A stretch of 64,000 nt of DNA from a virus: the IMG/VR virus record IMGVR_UViG_3300010354_000057, positions 24,109-88,108 of that record; one strand, written 5' to 3'. This document shows, piece after piece, positions 1 through 8,695 of this stretch (the stretch's first letter is position 1; each line of letters begins with the position of its first letter). The notes under the pieces were generated by a model that was given only the letters and a program-made list of their open reading frames with translations, was not told the DNA's origin and did not search any database. The translations under genes and the position numbers were made by a program.

Positions 1-1309
1 ACAATCAGCATCTATTCTTAATGCTTTGAGGGAAGAATCTAATAAGAAACCTATTTCGGGTCCAGATAAAAGTGATCCTACATTAGAAGATGATGAAGAT
101 GGTGGTGGTGGCGGTATGACCGAAGGTACATGGGGACCTTTGCTAGATCTTATTGCTGGAAAAGAATCTGGTGGTAATTATGAGGCAATGTATCCAAGCA
201 CCAAACTTCCTGGTGCTACCAAAATGACAATTGCTGAAGTTGCCAGAAGAGCAACAGGTGCTGTTGGTAAGTATCAACAACTTCCACAATATCTTGTTAA
301 CAGGGCTAGGGCAGCTGGACTGGATCCAAATAAAGATCTCTATAGTCCAGAAAATCAAGAAAAGATTATTATTAATGTTAATATTAAGGGAAGAGGTGGT
401 CAAAAATGGTTGGATAATAAAATAAGTGATGAAGAATTTATGCAAGGATTGTCACAAGAGTTTGCATCTTTACCAAACGCACAAGGTAAATTTTATTATC
501 CTGGACAAAGAAGTTCAATGACTGCTGCAAAAGTAAAAGCTGCTCTTGCTAAAGTTAAGAAAGGTGGATATTCTCAAGCAGAACTAGCATCTGGTAAAGG
601 TGGTGGTACTGATACTGGAAGTTACACGCAACTTTCAAATAACCCAGATGCTAAAAGAGGGTCAAAACTTGCTGGAGAACTTGGTAGATTTTTGGATAAA
701 AAAGGTTTAGGTAATTGGGGATCTGGTGTGCATCAACACCCAGAACACCCTCCATGGCCAAGAGAAAGTGGTCATAGTCCTGGATCTTTACATTATGCAT
801 CTAAAGGAGCAAGAGCAATTGATATTGGTGGATATGGAAGAAGTCGTGGTTACTCTGATCAAGAGCAAATTCTTGCAGGGATTGCTCAATTTAATAAGAT
901 GAAGGGTGTAAAACCAGTTCAACTACTTAAGGATGGATATCCTGGTCATGATAATCATGTTCACGTTGCTTATAAGCATGGTGGATTGGTAACAAAACCA
1001 ACACATGCTTTAATTGGTGAAACTGGAAAACCTGAAATGGTATTAGATCCAGATACAACTAAAACAATGAATAAAGAATATCCTGGAATGTTAGCAAAAT
1101 TAAATGCTGCAAAAAATAAAAAACAAATATCTGATGTTTTAAATTCATACGCTTCTTATGAAAATAATGATAATAATGTTACTTTAGTTTTAGTTCCAAT
1201 AGAAAAAGTTGTAAATAATACTATAACTAAACAATCTCCACCAGGACCACCAAGATTTGGTAGTACCTTTTCTTCTGATGCATTAAACATCGAAACTTTA
1301 CTAGCATGA
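1..1309 (+). CDS. Virion protein with lysozyme-like and M15-type peptidase-like domains (5'-truncated)
   Basis: The reading frame is open from the first base of the window, so the true start lies upstream; a TTG at 26 is not convincing as a start. After an acidic, Gly-rich linker a transglycosylase/lysozyme-like segment begins (ESGG with the candidate catalytic Glu near base 164, followed by GAVGKYQQ). A second domain carries SLHYASKGARAIDIGG (His at 791, Asp at 821) and HDNHVHV (His at 956 and 962), the zinc-site pattern of M15/D-Ala-D-Ala-carboxypeptidase-like enzymes. The C-terminus (LIGETGKPEMVLDP) resembles tails of tape-measure/hub proteins. It overlaps the hub gene by 4 bases. I infer a tail-borne peptidoglycan-cutting protein, perhaps the end of a tape-measure or hub polypeptide; both enzymatic labels rest on short motifs. 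Confidence 0.7.
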   Translation, partial: QSASILNALREESNKKPISGPDKSDPTLEDDEDGGGGGMTEGTWGPLLDLIAGKESGGNYEAMYPSTKLPGATKMTIAEVARRATGAVGKYQQLPQYLVNRARAAGLDPNKDLYSPENQEKIIINVNIKGRGGQKWLDNKISDEEFMQGLSQEFASLPNAQGKFYYPGQRSSMTAAKVKAALAKVKKGGYSQAELASGKGGGTDTGSYTQLSNNPDAKRGSKLAGELGRFLDKKGLGNWGSGVHQHPEHPPWPRESGHSPGSLHYASKGARAIDIGGYGRSRGYSDQEQILAGIAQFNKMKGVKPVQLLKDGYPGHDNHVHVAYKHGGLVTKPTHALIGETGKPEMVLDPDTTKTMNKEYPGMLAKLNAAKNKKQISDVLNSYASYENNDNNVTLVLVPIEKVVNNTITKQSPPGPPRFGSTFSSDALNIETLLA

Positions 1310-2610
1310 GCACTCCAAATATTGCTGCAAATCCAGCAAACATTTCAATATTTAAAATATACTCTAATATAAATGGTAATTCTTCTGATGTAAAAGGTGG
1401 AGTTGTAAATTTATCTTATTATGAAAGCGTACTTGAAAATACTGTTAGAGTTACCGCTACAATCGTAGATACTGGGAACTCTGGTGAAGGATCTAATACA
1501 TCTAATGTATTACAATTATTACAATTATCTGGTTTTGAAAGAGTTGAACTTGAATTTATTGATAATCAACCAGAAGAAAATAAAATTAGATTTACTGGGG
1601 ATAAATCTCTTTACATATCGAAGATAAGAAATATATTTTCCCACACACAGAAGACTGCTTTTACTATAGATCTCGTTACAAAAGAGTTTTTAATCAACGA
1701 GCAAGAAAGCAGTCTTGTATATAAAAGATACGATGGAGAAATATCTAGTTCGGTCAAGAAAATAGTAAAAGATTATTTAAAAAGCAGTAAAACAGTTTTT
1801 ACTGATACTACTATTAACAAATATAATTTTATTGGTGATGCAAAAAAACCAATGAGATTATGTACTGAAATGGCAAGATTTTGTATACCAGATGGTGTCC
1901 CTAATGCAAAAGGAAAGGTTGCTGGATATTTATTTTTTGAAACATATGATGGATATAATTTTAAGTCGATTGATAAGTTATTTGATTCTAAAAGAGGATA
2001 TAAATCATACATTTATAATATGAATACTGGTCTTCCTTCTGGATACACTGGGAAGATATTGGAATATTATGCTGATAAAACGATAGATGTTCAAAAAAGA
2101 ATGGTTGTTGGTGGATATGGAACTAAACTTGAAGGTTTTGATCCTTACACAGACAGATTTGGATATGCATTAGTTGATTCTGAAAAACAACCACAATTAG
2201 GTGGAAAAACAATGCCAAAATTGGCATCTGGTTTTAGTGGACCATCTAGAAAATCTATAAGAAGATTGGATGTTGGACAATTGCCAGATGGATCATCAAG
2301 TCAAGAACAATTAAAAGGTGCATTTGTTCAAAATTTAGACGCTGGTAATGTCATTGCACAATCTGCAATGAGATATAATCAATTATTTACTTTAGTGATG
2401 ACAATAACTATTGCTGGTGATATTTCAATCAGAGCTGGAGATTTAATATACTGTGATTTCCCTGGAACTACACCAAAGGATAATCCTCAACCAGATAAGG
2501 AAATAAGTGGTATATATATGATATCCGATGTTTGCCATTTTATAGAACCAAAAAGAACATTTACAAAGATGAATCTGGTTCGCGGATCATTTGGAAGAAC
2601 ACCAAAATAA
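1306..2610 (+). CDS. Baseplate hub protein, gp27-like
   Basis: 434 residues, starting in an ATGA overlap with the preceding gene. The N-terminal ~100 residues (ISIFKIYSNINGN, LSYYESVLENTVRVTATIVDTG) and the late segment (RAGDLIYCDFPG, GIYMISDVCHFIEPKRTFTKM) have the pattern of gp27/gpD-type tail hub proteins, which form the trimeric ring between tail tube and central spike. Position supports this: the gene with a gp5-like OB fold follows after one small ORF. Cyanophage hub proteins diverge strongly from T4 gp27, so the family call is made on pattern and order, not on close identity. Confidence 0.7.
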   Translation: MSTPNIAANPANISIFKIYSNINGNSSDVKGGVVNLSYYESVLENTVRVTATIVDTGNSGEGSNTSNVLQLLQLSGFERVELEFIDNQPEENKIRFTGDKSLYISKIRNIFSHTQKTAFTIDLVTKEFLINEQESSLVYKRYDGEISSSVKKIVKDYLKSSKTVFTDTTINKYNFIGDAKKPMRLCTEMARFCIPDGVPNAKGKVAGYLFFETYDGYNFKSIDKLFDSKRGYKSYIYNMNTGLPSGYTGKILEYYADKTIDVQKRMVVGGYGTKLEGFDPYTDRFGYALVDSEKQPQLGGKTMPKLASGFSGPSRKSIRRLDVGQLPDGSSSQEQLKGAFVQNLDAGNVIAQSAMRYNQLFTLVMTITIAGDISIRAGDLIYCDFPGTTPKDNPQPDKEISGIYMISDVCHFIEPKRTFTKMNLVRGSFGRTPK

Positions 2611-2622
2611 AGGTTTAATCCT

Positions 2623-2835
2623 ATGGATAATATTAACAATCACATAGAACACGATAAAAAATTGCTTGATGATCCAACTATTTCTTCACAAGCAAGAAGA
2701 CATACACAGGAGGAATTAACCTCTTTAGAAAAATATAAGGAACGTCATCCAGAAGATGACCACGATCCAACTGCTCTAGAACTTTATTGTGATGAAAATC
2801 CAGAAGCTCTTGAATGTAGGATTTACGAAAACTGA
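2623..2835 (+). CDS. Small acidic protein between hub and spike genes
   Basis: 70 residues, rich in Asp, Glu and His (MDNINNHIEHDKKLL, HPEDDHDPTALELYCDENPE), with no signal peptide or membrane segment. It starts 12 bases after the hub stop and its TGA overlaps the ATG of the gp5-like gene, so it is translated with the baseplate genes. I do not recognise the family. A small baseplate or assembly factor would fit the position but nothing in the sequence proves it. Confidence 0.6.
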   Translation: MDNINNHIEHDKKLLDDPTISSQARRHTQEELTSLEKYKERHPEDDHDPTALELYCDENPEALECRIYEN

Positions 2836-5195
2836 TGGAATTTACTGGATCTCTTTTTGATACTAATGCCCATGTTAATTACTGGGAAGGTATTGTAGTT
2901 GATAGAAATGAATGGCCAAGAACAGATAACCCAATAAAAGATGCTAAAGAACTTAATAATTGGGGTTATCGTGTCAAGGTAAGAATACAAGGAATTCATC
3001 CTGCAGATAAAAATATATTACCAGATTCTAAATTACCATGGATAGAACTTCCTGGAAGTTTTTTTGGTAGTGGGCATAGAGGAACTGGATTAACACCAGG
3101 CGTTACTCAGGGATCAATTGTCTGGGGAATTTGGGCAGTACCTTCACTTAAAAAAACTCCAATCATTCTTGGAGTAAAACAAAATAATGAGCAGACTAAT
3201 TTAAAGAGGAAGCAAGAGGGTGGATTTGATCCTTTCAGTGGATTTAGTGATACTGATACTGTTCCAGGTTATTCTGTTCCATTAGTTGAAGGAAATCCAT
3301 TAGAGGGAATTGCTTTTGGTAATTACTGGAACCAGTCTGATGCTGGTAAAATGGAGGAATATACTTTTGGTATAGATTCTCCCAAACCATGTACAACAAC
3401 TCCTTTGTCAGAAATACAACTTACCATACAATCTTTGATACAAAAAATTGAAAAGGTGCAGAGGCAGTTATCTACATGGAAAAACGCTGCACAAAGTTGG
3501 ATTTCCGACAAGCAAGCCTATATTAATAACTTAATTGAACAAGCAGCAAAAAAAGTTGCTGAAGGTATTAGGTGGTTAATGGAAACCATCAGAAAATATG
3601 TGATGGAATATGTGCAAGATAAGATTAAAAAGTTATACTTTTTAATTAACCCTTCTGATAGAGATAAGGCAAAAACTGCTCAAGATAAAGTAGTTGAATT
3701 AATAACATGTCTATTCAATAAGATTATTAATGGTTTATTGGGAATAGTATTGGGTTTATTGAAAAATGCTGTAGGTAAATTTATTAATGTTCCTCAATGT
3801 GTTGTTGAAAATATTATGTCTTCACTGTTAGGAAATCTTTTTGGATTTTTAGGTGGAGCAATAGACAATATATTAAGTTCTATATCATCTTTAGTTGGTA
3901 GTGCTATTAGTGTTGCTGAGGGTATTCTTGGATTAATCAAATCTATTCTTGGATTTTTCTCATGCGATGATCAGAATGAATGCCCAGAAACAACACAATG
4001 GAATTTATGGGATGGTGGAAAACCCGCTACAACTTTTGATTTAGAATCTATATTTAATGAGGCAAAAAATATTGCTTCTAGTGTTCAAAATATTGTAGAT
4101 CCAGATAATTTTACTTTTGATTTTAGTGGTTTATTCTCTCAACTTTCAAGTGGAGTTAATAGTTGCTTTACTGGACCTGTTTTGTGTGGTCCACCCAGAG
4201 TAGAATTTTTTGGTGGTGGTGGAAAAGGTGCTACTGCAAATGCAATAGTGAGTGCTGCTGGTGAGATATTAGGTGTTGATGTTATCACTCCTGGATCTGG
4301 ATACACTAAAGCACCTTTTGTGAATATTGTTGATGACTGTGGTAAAGGAAAAGGTGCTGTTGTAAAAGCTGTTATTGGAACTCCTGCTGGAGGTTCTGGT
4401 GATGGGACTGGTGATGGTGGTGGAACTGGAGGAAATGGTACTGGTACGGGTACTGGAACTGGTACTGGAACTGGAGGAACTGGTGCTGGTACTGGTACTG
4501 GAACTGATGGGACGGGAACTGGGGTAGGGGCAACTACCACAACAGATGGAACATTTGGTGTTATTGCTGTAATTGTTGAAGAACCTGGTTTCGATTATAT
4601 TAGTTCTCCTGATGGAGACTTGGGTGGTGATGGTAGAATATGGGCTACATCGGACCAAACAATAGTTAGAAGAAGTGATGGTACTTATGACGAACCATAT
4701 AATACTGCTGATGAAATATTATATTTAACTGACGGTGATTTAGTGAGCACCCCAGAAGATAGAAGTGGAATTAATTTATTAACTGGCGGTAGAGGGGGTG
4801 TTGGTGATGAAGGTGATTTTGTTATTCGCAAATTTCCTAGTAGTACTATAGGGGAATATCCAGTTTTTCTTTATCTTTGTGGTGTTGATGTAGTTAGGTC
4901 TGGTATTAATTATTCACCAACAGATAAAATTATAATTGAACCTAATATTAATGGTGCTATTCTTCAACCTGTTTGGGGTCCTTTTGGGGTATTAGAAAAA
5001 GTAAATGTCCTATCTCCTGGAATAGGATTTACAGAGAGACCACAAATATATGTTGAAAGTGATACTGGATATAATGCTCAACTTAATCCAGTATTCTGTG
5101 TAAATAGAGTAGGTGATGATACTGTTGGATCTTTACCACCAGATCTTACTCCAGATAAAATAGTAAAAGTTGTAGACTGTGTTGGAATAGTTTAA
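2835..5195 (+). CDS. Baseplate central spike protein with gp5-like OB fold
   Basis: 786 residues. Residues ~15-125 match the N-terminal OB-fold of T4 gp5 in pattern (WEGIVVDRNEWPR, YRVKVRIQGIHP, LPGSFFGSGHRGTG, GVTQGSIVWGIW), the part that docks onto the hub. The T4 lysozyme domain is not evident after it; instead there are helical/hydrophobic stretches (residues ~195-370), Gly-rich beta-type segments with VITPGSGYTKAPFV and a second VLSPGIGFTERPQI, and between them a Gly-Thr low-complexity run. The peptidoglycan-cutting role may have moved to the window's first gene. It overlaps both neighbours by one base. Likely forms the hub/spike with the gp27-like protein and the next gene product. Confidence 0.75.
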   Translation: MEFTGSLFDTNAHVNYWEGIVVDRNEWPRTDNPIKDAKELNNWGYRVKVRIQGIHPADKNILPDSKLPWIELPGSFFGSGHRGTGLTPGVTQGSIVWGIWAVPSLKKTPIILGVKQNNEQTNLKRKQEGGFDPFSGFSDTDTVPGYSVPLVEGNPLEGIAFGNYWNQSDAGKMEEYTFGIDSPKPCTTTPLSEIQLTIQSLIQKIEKVQRQLSTWKNAAQSWISDKQAYINNLIEQAAKKVAEGIRWLMETIRKYVMEYVQDKIKKLYFLINPSDRDKAKTAQDKVVELITCLFNKIINGLLGIVLGLLKNAVGKFINVPQCVVENIMSSLLGNLFGFLGGAIDNILSSISSLVGSAISVAEGILGLIKSILGFFSCDDQNECPETTQWNLWDGGKPATTFDLESIFNEAKNIASSVQNIVDPDNFTFDFSGLFSQLSSGVNSCFTGPVLCGPPRVEFFGGGGKGATANAIVSAAGEILGVDVITPGSGYTKAPFVNIVDDCGKGKGAVVKAVIGTPAGGSGDGTGDGGGTGGNGTGTGTGTGTGTGGTGAGTGTGTDGTGTGVGATTTTDGTFGVIAVIVEEPGFDYISSPDGDLGGDGRIWATSDQTIVRRSDGTYDEPYNTADEILYLTDGDLVSTPEDRSGINLLTGGRGGVGDEGDFVIRKFPSSTIGEYPVFLYLCGVDVVRSGINYSPTDKIIIEPNINGAILQPVWGPFGVLEKVNVLSPGIGFTERPQIYVESDTGYNAQLNPVFCVNRVGDDTVGSLPPDLTPDKIVKVVDCVGIV
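4437..4522 (+). repeat. In-gene GGNACN hexanucleotide repeat coding (Gly-Thr)n
   Basis: Imperfect tandem copies of GGTACT/GGAACT/GGTACG inside the spike gene encode alternating Gly-Thr. Wobble bases vary between units, so it is not a fresh slippage product. It also creates a long spurious Val-Pro open frame on the other strand. Confidence 0.85.
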
Positions 5196-5773
5196 TGGCA
5201 AAACCTAAAACAGAAGCAAGAAGATTTGGCACACATGAAGGTGAAATAAAATTTGGTCATGTTGACATGAATGGTTCAATGTCTGGGGTTCAATTAAGAA
5301 ATGGACCACCAGGACCAGAAGCAGAACATTTTATGCAGTTTTGTTCTACTGGTAAGATGAAAGGTGGAACAATTAATCGTTGCCCAACAGTATATCAAAT
5401 ACATTGTGCTGAAAAATCTGTTGATGGGATAGGATTTATATTAAACGTTGCTGATGGTGACATTGTTTTACGTGCTGCCAACGGAAGAATAAGATTAATA
5501 GCAGATAATATTGATCTAAAAGCAAGAGGAAAGAATGGTAAAAATGGTTTTATAAACTTTGATGCCGATGAAAAAGTTGTAATGAGAGCAAAAAATATAG
5601 AAGTAAATGGAACATCAGTTGTTAAATTCTTTTCTTCTGGATTGTGTGAAATCGTTGGTAAAAATACTTTAAATTTTTACGGTGGATTAGTTGACTGTGC
5701 TGATGGTGCAACAACTGGATTAAATTCTAAACATACTTCTGGCTTAGAACTTCAAGAAATGCTTACCTTATAA
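5195..5773 (+). CDS. Needle/spike-tip-like beta protein
   Basis: 192 residues, starting in a one-base overlap (TAATG) with the spike gene. Residues ~85-140 show short alternating repeats (GDIVLRAANGRIRLIADNI, then DADEKVVMRAKNIEVNG) like the beta-helix needle of gp5/VgrG C-termini, where polar/hydrophobic alternation builds a trimeric beta prism. The N-terminus contains MNGSMSGVQLRNGPPGPEAEH. Taken with the lack of an obvious needle in the preceding OB-fold protein, this may be the membrane-piercing tip encoded as a separate gene. That division is inference; an alternative is an unrelated baseplate wedge part. Confidence 0.6.
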   Translation: MAKPKTEARRFGTHEGEIKFGHVDMNGSMSGVQLRNGPPGPEAEHFMQFCSTGKMKGGTINRCPTVYQIHCAEKSVDGIGFILNVADGDIVLRAANGRIRLIADNIDLKARGKNGKNGFINFDADEKVVMRAKNIEVNGTSVVKFFSSGLCEIVGKNTLNFYGGLVDCADGATTGLNSKHTSGLELQEMLTL

Positions 5774-5777
5774 AAAT

Positions 5778-6461
5778 ATGAAACTACCAGACATAGAAAT
5801 AGGAAAAAGATTATTCCTCGGTAAAGGTAATCCAACTCAAGTTTTAGGTGTTGGACCAACTGAGGTAAGAGGATCTGGATATTTGGAGGGTCCGACTGTA
5901 ACTGGAGACCCATCACTATTTAAACCACTACCGCAAGAAATGGCCACTGTTATGTGTGGTCCAACTAAGAACCCAGACGTTGTGAAAGTTGGGACAATAC
6001 CATTTCTTTCTCTTTTTGTTCAAACTTATGCCAGAATAAAATCGTTTTTAAAAGTTGATTTATTGTTATCAGTGAAATTAATCAAAGCTGATATAATTTA
6101 TACTAATGTTTTGATGGCAAATACTAAAAATTTTGTAATAGATCATCCATTAAAAGAAGGTAAGAAATTAGTTCATGGATGTCTTGAAGGTCCAGAACAT
6201 TCGGTATATGTGAGAGGTAGATTAATTGATAAAAACGTGATAGAATTGCCAGATTATTGGGTTGGTTTAGTTGATGAGAGTACAATAACTGTATCATTAA
6301 CACCAATTTCTGCTGAGCAATCCTTATTTGTTAAAAATATACAAAACAATACTATTACAATTGGTGGATATGATACTGAATTTGGTCCGCTACCAATCAA
6401 TTGTTTTTATCATGTATTTGCTGAAAGAAAAGATGTAAATAAATTAGAAACTGAGATATAA
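5778..6461 (+). CDS. Virion structural protein with 'EGPE...RGRL' fibre-type C-terminal domain
   Basis: 227 residues. The C-terminal ~110 residues (DHPLKEGKKLVHGCLEGPEHSV, YVRGRL, ELPDYWVGLVDESTITVSLTPI, FYHVFAERKD) belong to a domain that recurs at the C-terminus of the next gene product and, as I recall, in many tail fibre proteins of marine phages. The N-terminal ~100 residues are unlike the neighbour's. A short tail-fibre or baseplate-fibre subunit is likely. It lies four bases after the needle-like gene and three before its paralogue, so the set is one transcription unit. Confidence 0.65.
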   Translation: MKLPDIEIGKRLFLGKGNPTQVLGVGPTEVRGSGYLEGPTVTGDPSLFKPLPQEMATVMCGPTKNPDVVKVGTIPFLSLFVQTYARIKSFLKVDLLLSVKLIKADIIYTNVLMANTKNFVIDHPLKEGKKLVHGCLEGPEHSVYVRGRLIDKNVIELPDYWVGLVDESTITVSLTPISAEQSLFVKNIQNNTITIGGYDTEFGPLPINCFYHVFAERKDVNKLETEI

Positions 6462-6463
6462 TT

Positions 6464-7264
6464 ATGCCAGGATTTCCATTTAAAAATTATGGTACTTTCA
6501 CAGGACCAGCAAAAAATTATGTTTTTAATGATAGTGATGCTACTTGGTGGAGTGACATTCCCATTGACACTTCTTTTAAATTAACTGATATTGGAGTTTT
6601 ATTTTTTAATAACCAGGCGGATTATGCGTATTTTCACCTCTATGGTGTGTCAACAGCGTTAGTTACATTTGAAAAGAATAGTGGAGACTTACCCAATTTA
6701 CTTGCAAATATTCAAAATACAATATTTAATGGGAATATAATTATCAATGGAACAACAGTAGCGAATGATAATATCGTATGTAATGCTAACGTTGCCTGTA
6801 ATGGAGTTTTAAATCTATCTGGAGTTGGAAATGCTGCTTCATACATGACAACTACCAGAACAATTGCACAATCTAAAAAATCTTTTGACATTCCTCATCC
6901 ATCAAAAGATGATCATAGACTTAGGTATGTTTGTTTAGAAGGTCCAGCAGCAGAAGTTTATATTAGAGGTAAATTGGAGAATGAGAATGTTATATCTTTA
7001 CCAGAATATTGGACCGACTTAATTGATCAGGAAACAATAGGTGTGTCACTAACACCTATTGGGTATCATCAAGAATTGTTTGTAGAAAAAATAGAATGGG
7101 GATCTAGAATTATTATTAAAAACAATTCTGGTGGATCTGTAAACTGTTATTATACTGTTACTGCAGAAAGAAAAGATACTCCAAAAAATATTCCAGAATA
7201 CAAGGGGTTGACACCTAATGATTATCCAGGAGATAATAGTACATATAATGTAAATGGTTTATAG
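6464..7264 (+). CDS. Virion structural protein, paralogue of the preceding fibre-type protein
   Basis: 266 residues. Residues ~140-245 repeat the same domain as the preceding gene: FDIPHPSKDDHRLRYVCLEGP, VYIRGKL, LPEYWTDLIDQETIGVSLTPI, CYYTVTAERKD. The N-terminal part is a different beta-rich segment (FNGNIIINGTTVANDNIVC). Shared C-terminus with different N-terminus is typical of fibre proteins that reuse a folding or receptor-tip module. The stop TAG overlaps the GTG start of the following oxygenase gene. Confidence 0.65.
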   Translation: MPGFPFKNYGTFTGPAKNYVFNDSDATWWSDIPIDTSFKLTDIGVLFFNNQADYAYFHLYGVSTALVTFEKNSGDLPNLLANIQNTIFNGNIIINGTTVANDNIVCNANVACNGVLNLSGVGNAASYMTTTRTIAQSKKSFDIPHPSKDDHRLRYVCLEGPAAEVYIRGKLENENVISLPEYWTDLIDQETIGVSLTPIGYHQELFVEKIEWGSRIIIKNNSGGSVNCYYTVTAERKDTPKNIPEYKGLTPNDYPGDNSTYNVNGL

Positions 7265-7941
7265 TGAATAAAGTTCATGAATTGTTTCCCTTGGTTGTTT
7301 ATCAGGGGACTATAGATTGTCATAATGAATTTAAAGAGAAACATATAAATTCATTACGTGATTATTGGTTTAATGGATATCAAAATGAAAGTCCAGAATA
7401 TTCTGGACGTATATTTGTTCATCATAAAAAAGAATATAAAATGTTTTTTGATGATCTTAAAAAAAATTTAGATCAATATATGGAACATTTGAATGTTGAC
7501 TATAATAAATTGAGTTATCATATAATTAAAGCGTGGGTTGGGTATCACAAAGATGATGAAACACCATCTATTCAACCACATTATCATAATGAATCTAACA
7601 TTAGTTTTGTATATTATTTAAAAACTGATGATACCTCAGATAAACTCTGTATTCAACAGCAAACAAATCGTAATGAAGTTGCTGGTGGATTATTTGAAGT
7701 TGCCCAACAAAGAAATACTTTGTTGGGATATAACAAATATAATTGCAATTACTACACGATCACACCAACTGAGGGAACGGTTGTAATGTTTCCGAGTGAT
7801 GTGTATCATTTCACTCAAAAAACAACCGAAAGAAAAGGTGAAAGAATTGTTATTCCTGGCGACATTAGGATAACTTTAAAAGAAGATAATCCAGATTATC
7901 ATCAAGGATCTACACACCCATCTCAGTGGTTGGAACTTTAA
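7264..7941 (+). CDS. 2-oxoglutarate/Fe(II) oxygenase-like protein
   Basis: 225 residues with a GTG start overlapping the preceding stop. The jelly-roll core is visible as HYHNESNISFVYYL, then GTVVMFPSDVYHFTQKT and RIVIPGDIRI: an iron-binding His/Asn cluster, the distal His and a trailing Arg. Iron 2OG enzymes of this type hydroxylate protein, sugar or small-molecule targets. The gene sits inside the tail region, so it may modify a virion protein, though that is only inferred from position. Its 3' end overlaps the convergent glycosyltransferase-like gene by 32 bases. Confidence 0.75.
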   Translation: MNKVHELFPLVVYQGTIDCHNEFKEKHINSLRDYWFNGYQNESPEYSGRIFVHHKKEYKMFFDDLKKNLDQYMEHLNVDYNKLSYHIIKAWVGYHKDDETPSIQPHYHNESNISFVYYLKTDDTSDKLCIQQQTNRNEVAGGLFEVAQQRNTLLGYNKYNCNYYTITPTEGTVVMFPSDVYHFTQKTTERKGERIVIPGDIRITLKEDNPDYHQGSTHPSQWLEL

Positions 7942-8659
7942 CTAAAGTTTCTGGGCAAATTTTTTCATATAACTTTCTTTGTTCAGAAGCCCACATCTCG
8001 TTTCTTAACATCCAGTCTATTTCATAATCAAATGAAATATGTTCTTTACCAATGTAACGATCTAAATATGATTTGATTAAAGTTTCTCCAAGAGAAACAT
8101 CACACCAATCATTATCATGCATTTCTTTTATATGTTCATATAGTTTCATATATTTTTTCATCCAATAACCATTACCATAAGCAAAATAATCAACATAAGA
8201 ATCTCCTGGTTCACATGGACCTGGATGTACTTTCCATGCTGGAATTACCAAATCTTTGTTTTGTTTTATATTGAAATTTTTTGTAGAAAAATCGCTTCTA
8301 CATTTAATAACAATATCATAATCCATTGGATTAAAAAGTCTTAGTCCCAAATAAATGCAATACCATTGTCTCAAAATTCTATAAGACCAATCTCTTCCAT
8401 TTATTTCAAGACCATTTAGTTTAAAATCAAATTCTGGTAATGTTTCTTTTTCTCTAAAAATATAATTTTCTGGTTTATACAAATCTATTAATTTATTAGT
8501 GTCAATGTTTATTGTCCCAGAACCCATGTAAAGTTCTGAATATGTGTATGAACTAATAAAAACATCTGTAGAATATTTTTCAATAATATTTTTTTTTGTG
8601 TTTGGATAGTGTTCTTCCCAATTTCTCATGTAACCAGTTAAAATCAAAGCAACTTTCAT
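7910..8659 (-). CDS. Glycosyltransferase-like protein
   Basis: 249 residues on the minus strand. The N-terminus MKVALILTGYMRNWEEHYPN and the segment DYDIVIKCRSDF (Arg121-x-Asp123, a DxD-like site) resemble GT-A-type proteins common in marine phages and in capsule/LPS loci. No membrane segment is seen. One of few minus-strand genes here, it is surrounded by + strand tail genes, which suggests later insertion. A sugar donor cannot be told from the sequence. Confidence 0.6.
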   Translation of the reverse strand: MKVALILTGYMRNWEEHYPNTKKNIIEKYSTDVFISSYTYSELYMGSGTINIDTNKLIDLYKPENYIFREKETLPEFDFKLNGLEINGRDWSYRILRQWYCIYLGLRLFNPMDYDIVIKCRSDFSTKNFNIKQNKDLVIPAWKVHPGPCEPGDSYVDYFAYGNGYWMKKYMKLYEHIKEMHDNDWCDVSLGETLIKSYLDRYIGKEHISFDYEIDWMLRNEMWASEQRKLYEKICPETLVKVPTTEMGV

Positions 8660-8667
8660 ATTAAAAA

Positions 8668-8675
8668 ATAAATAA
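8668..8675 (+). promoter_or_regulatory. Putative late promoter (AATAAATA)
   Basis: Matches the NATAAATA form of the T4-type late promoter 20 bases before the ATG at 8696, in the gap after the divergently placed minus-strand gene. Confidence 0.5.
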
Positions 8676-8695
8676 CTTAACAGTACAATATAGTT

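Noticed and set aside
143-445. Minus-strand 100-residue frame in the first gene
   Set aside because: Complement of the lysozyme-like coding region; no start context, unlikely composition.
4139-4540. Minus-strand 133-residue frame rich in Val-Pro
   Set aside because: It is the complement of the Gly-Thr repeat in the spike gene; low complexity and no ribosome site.
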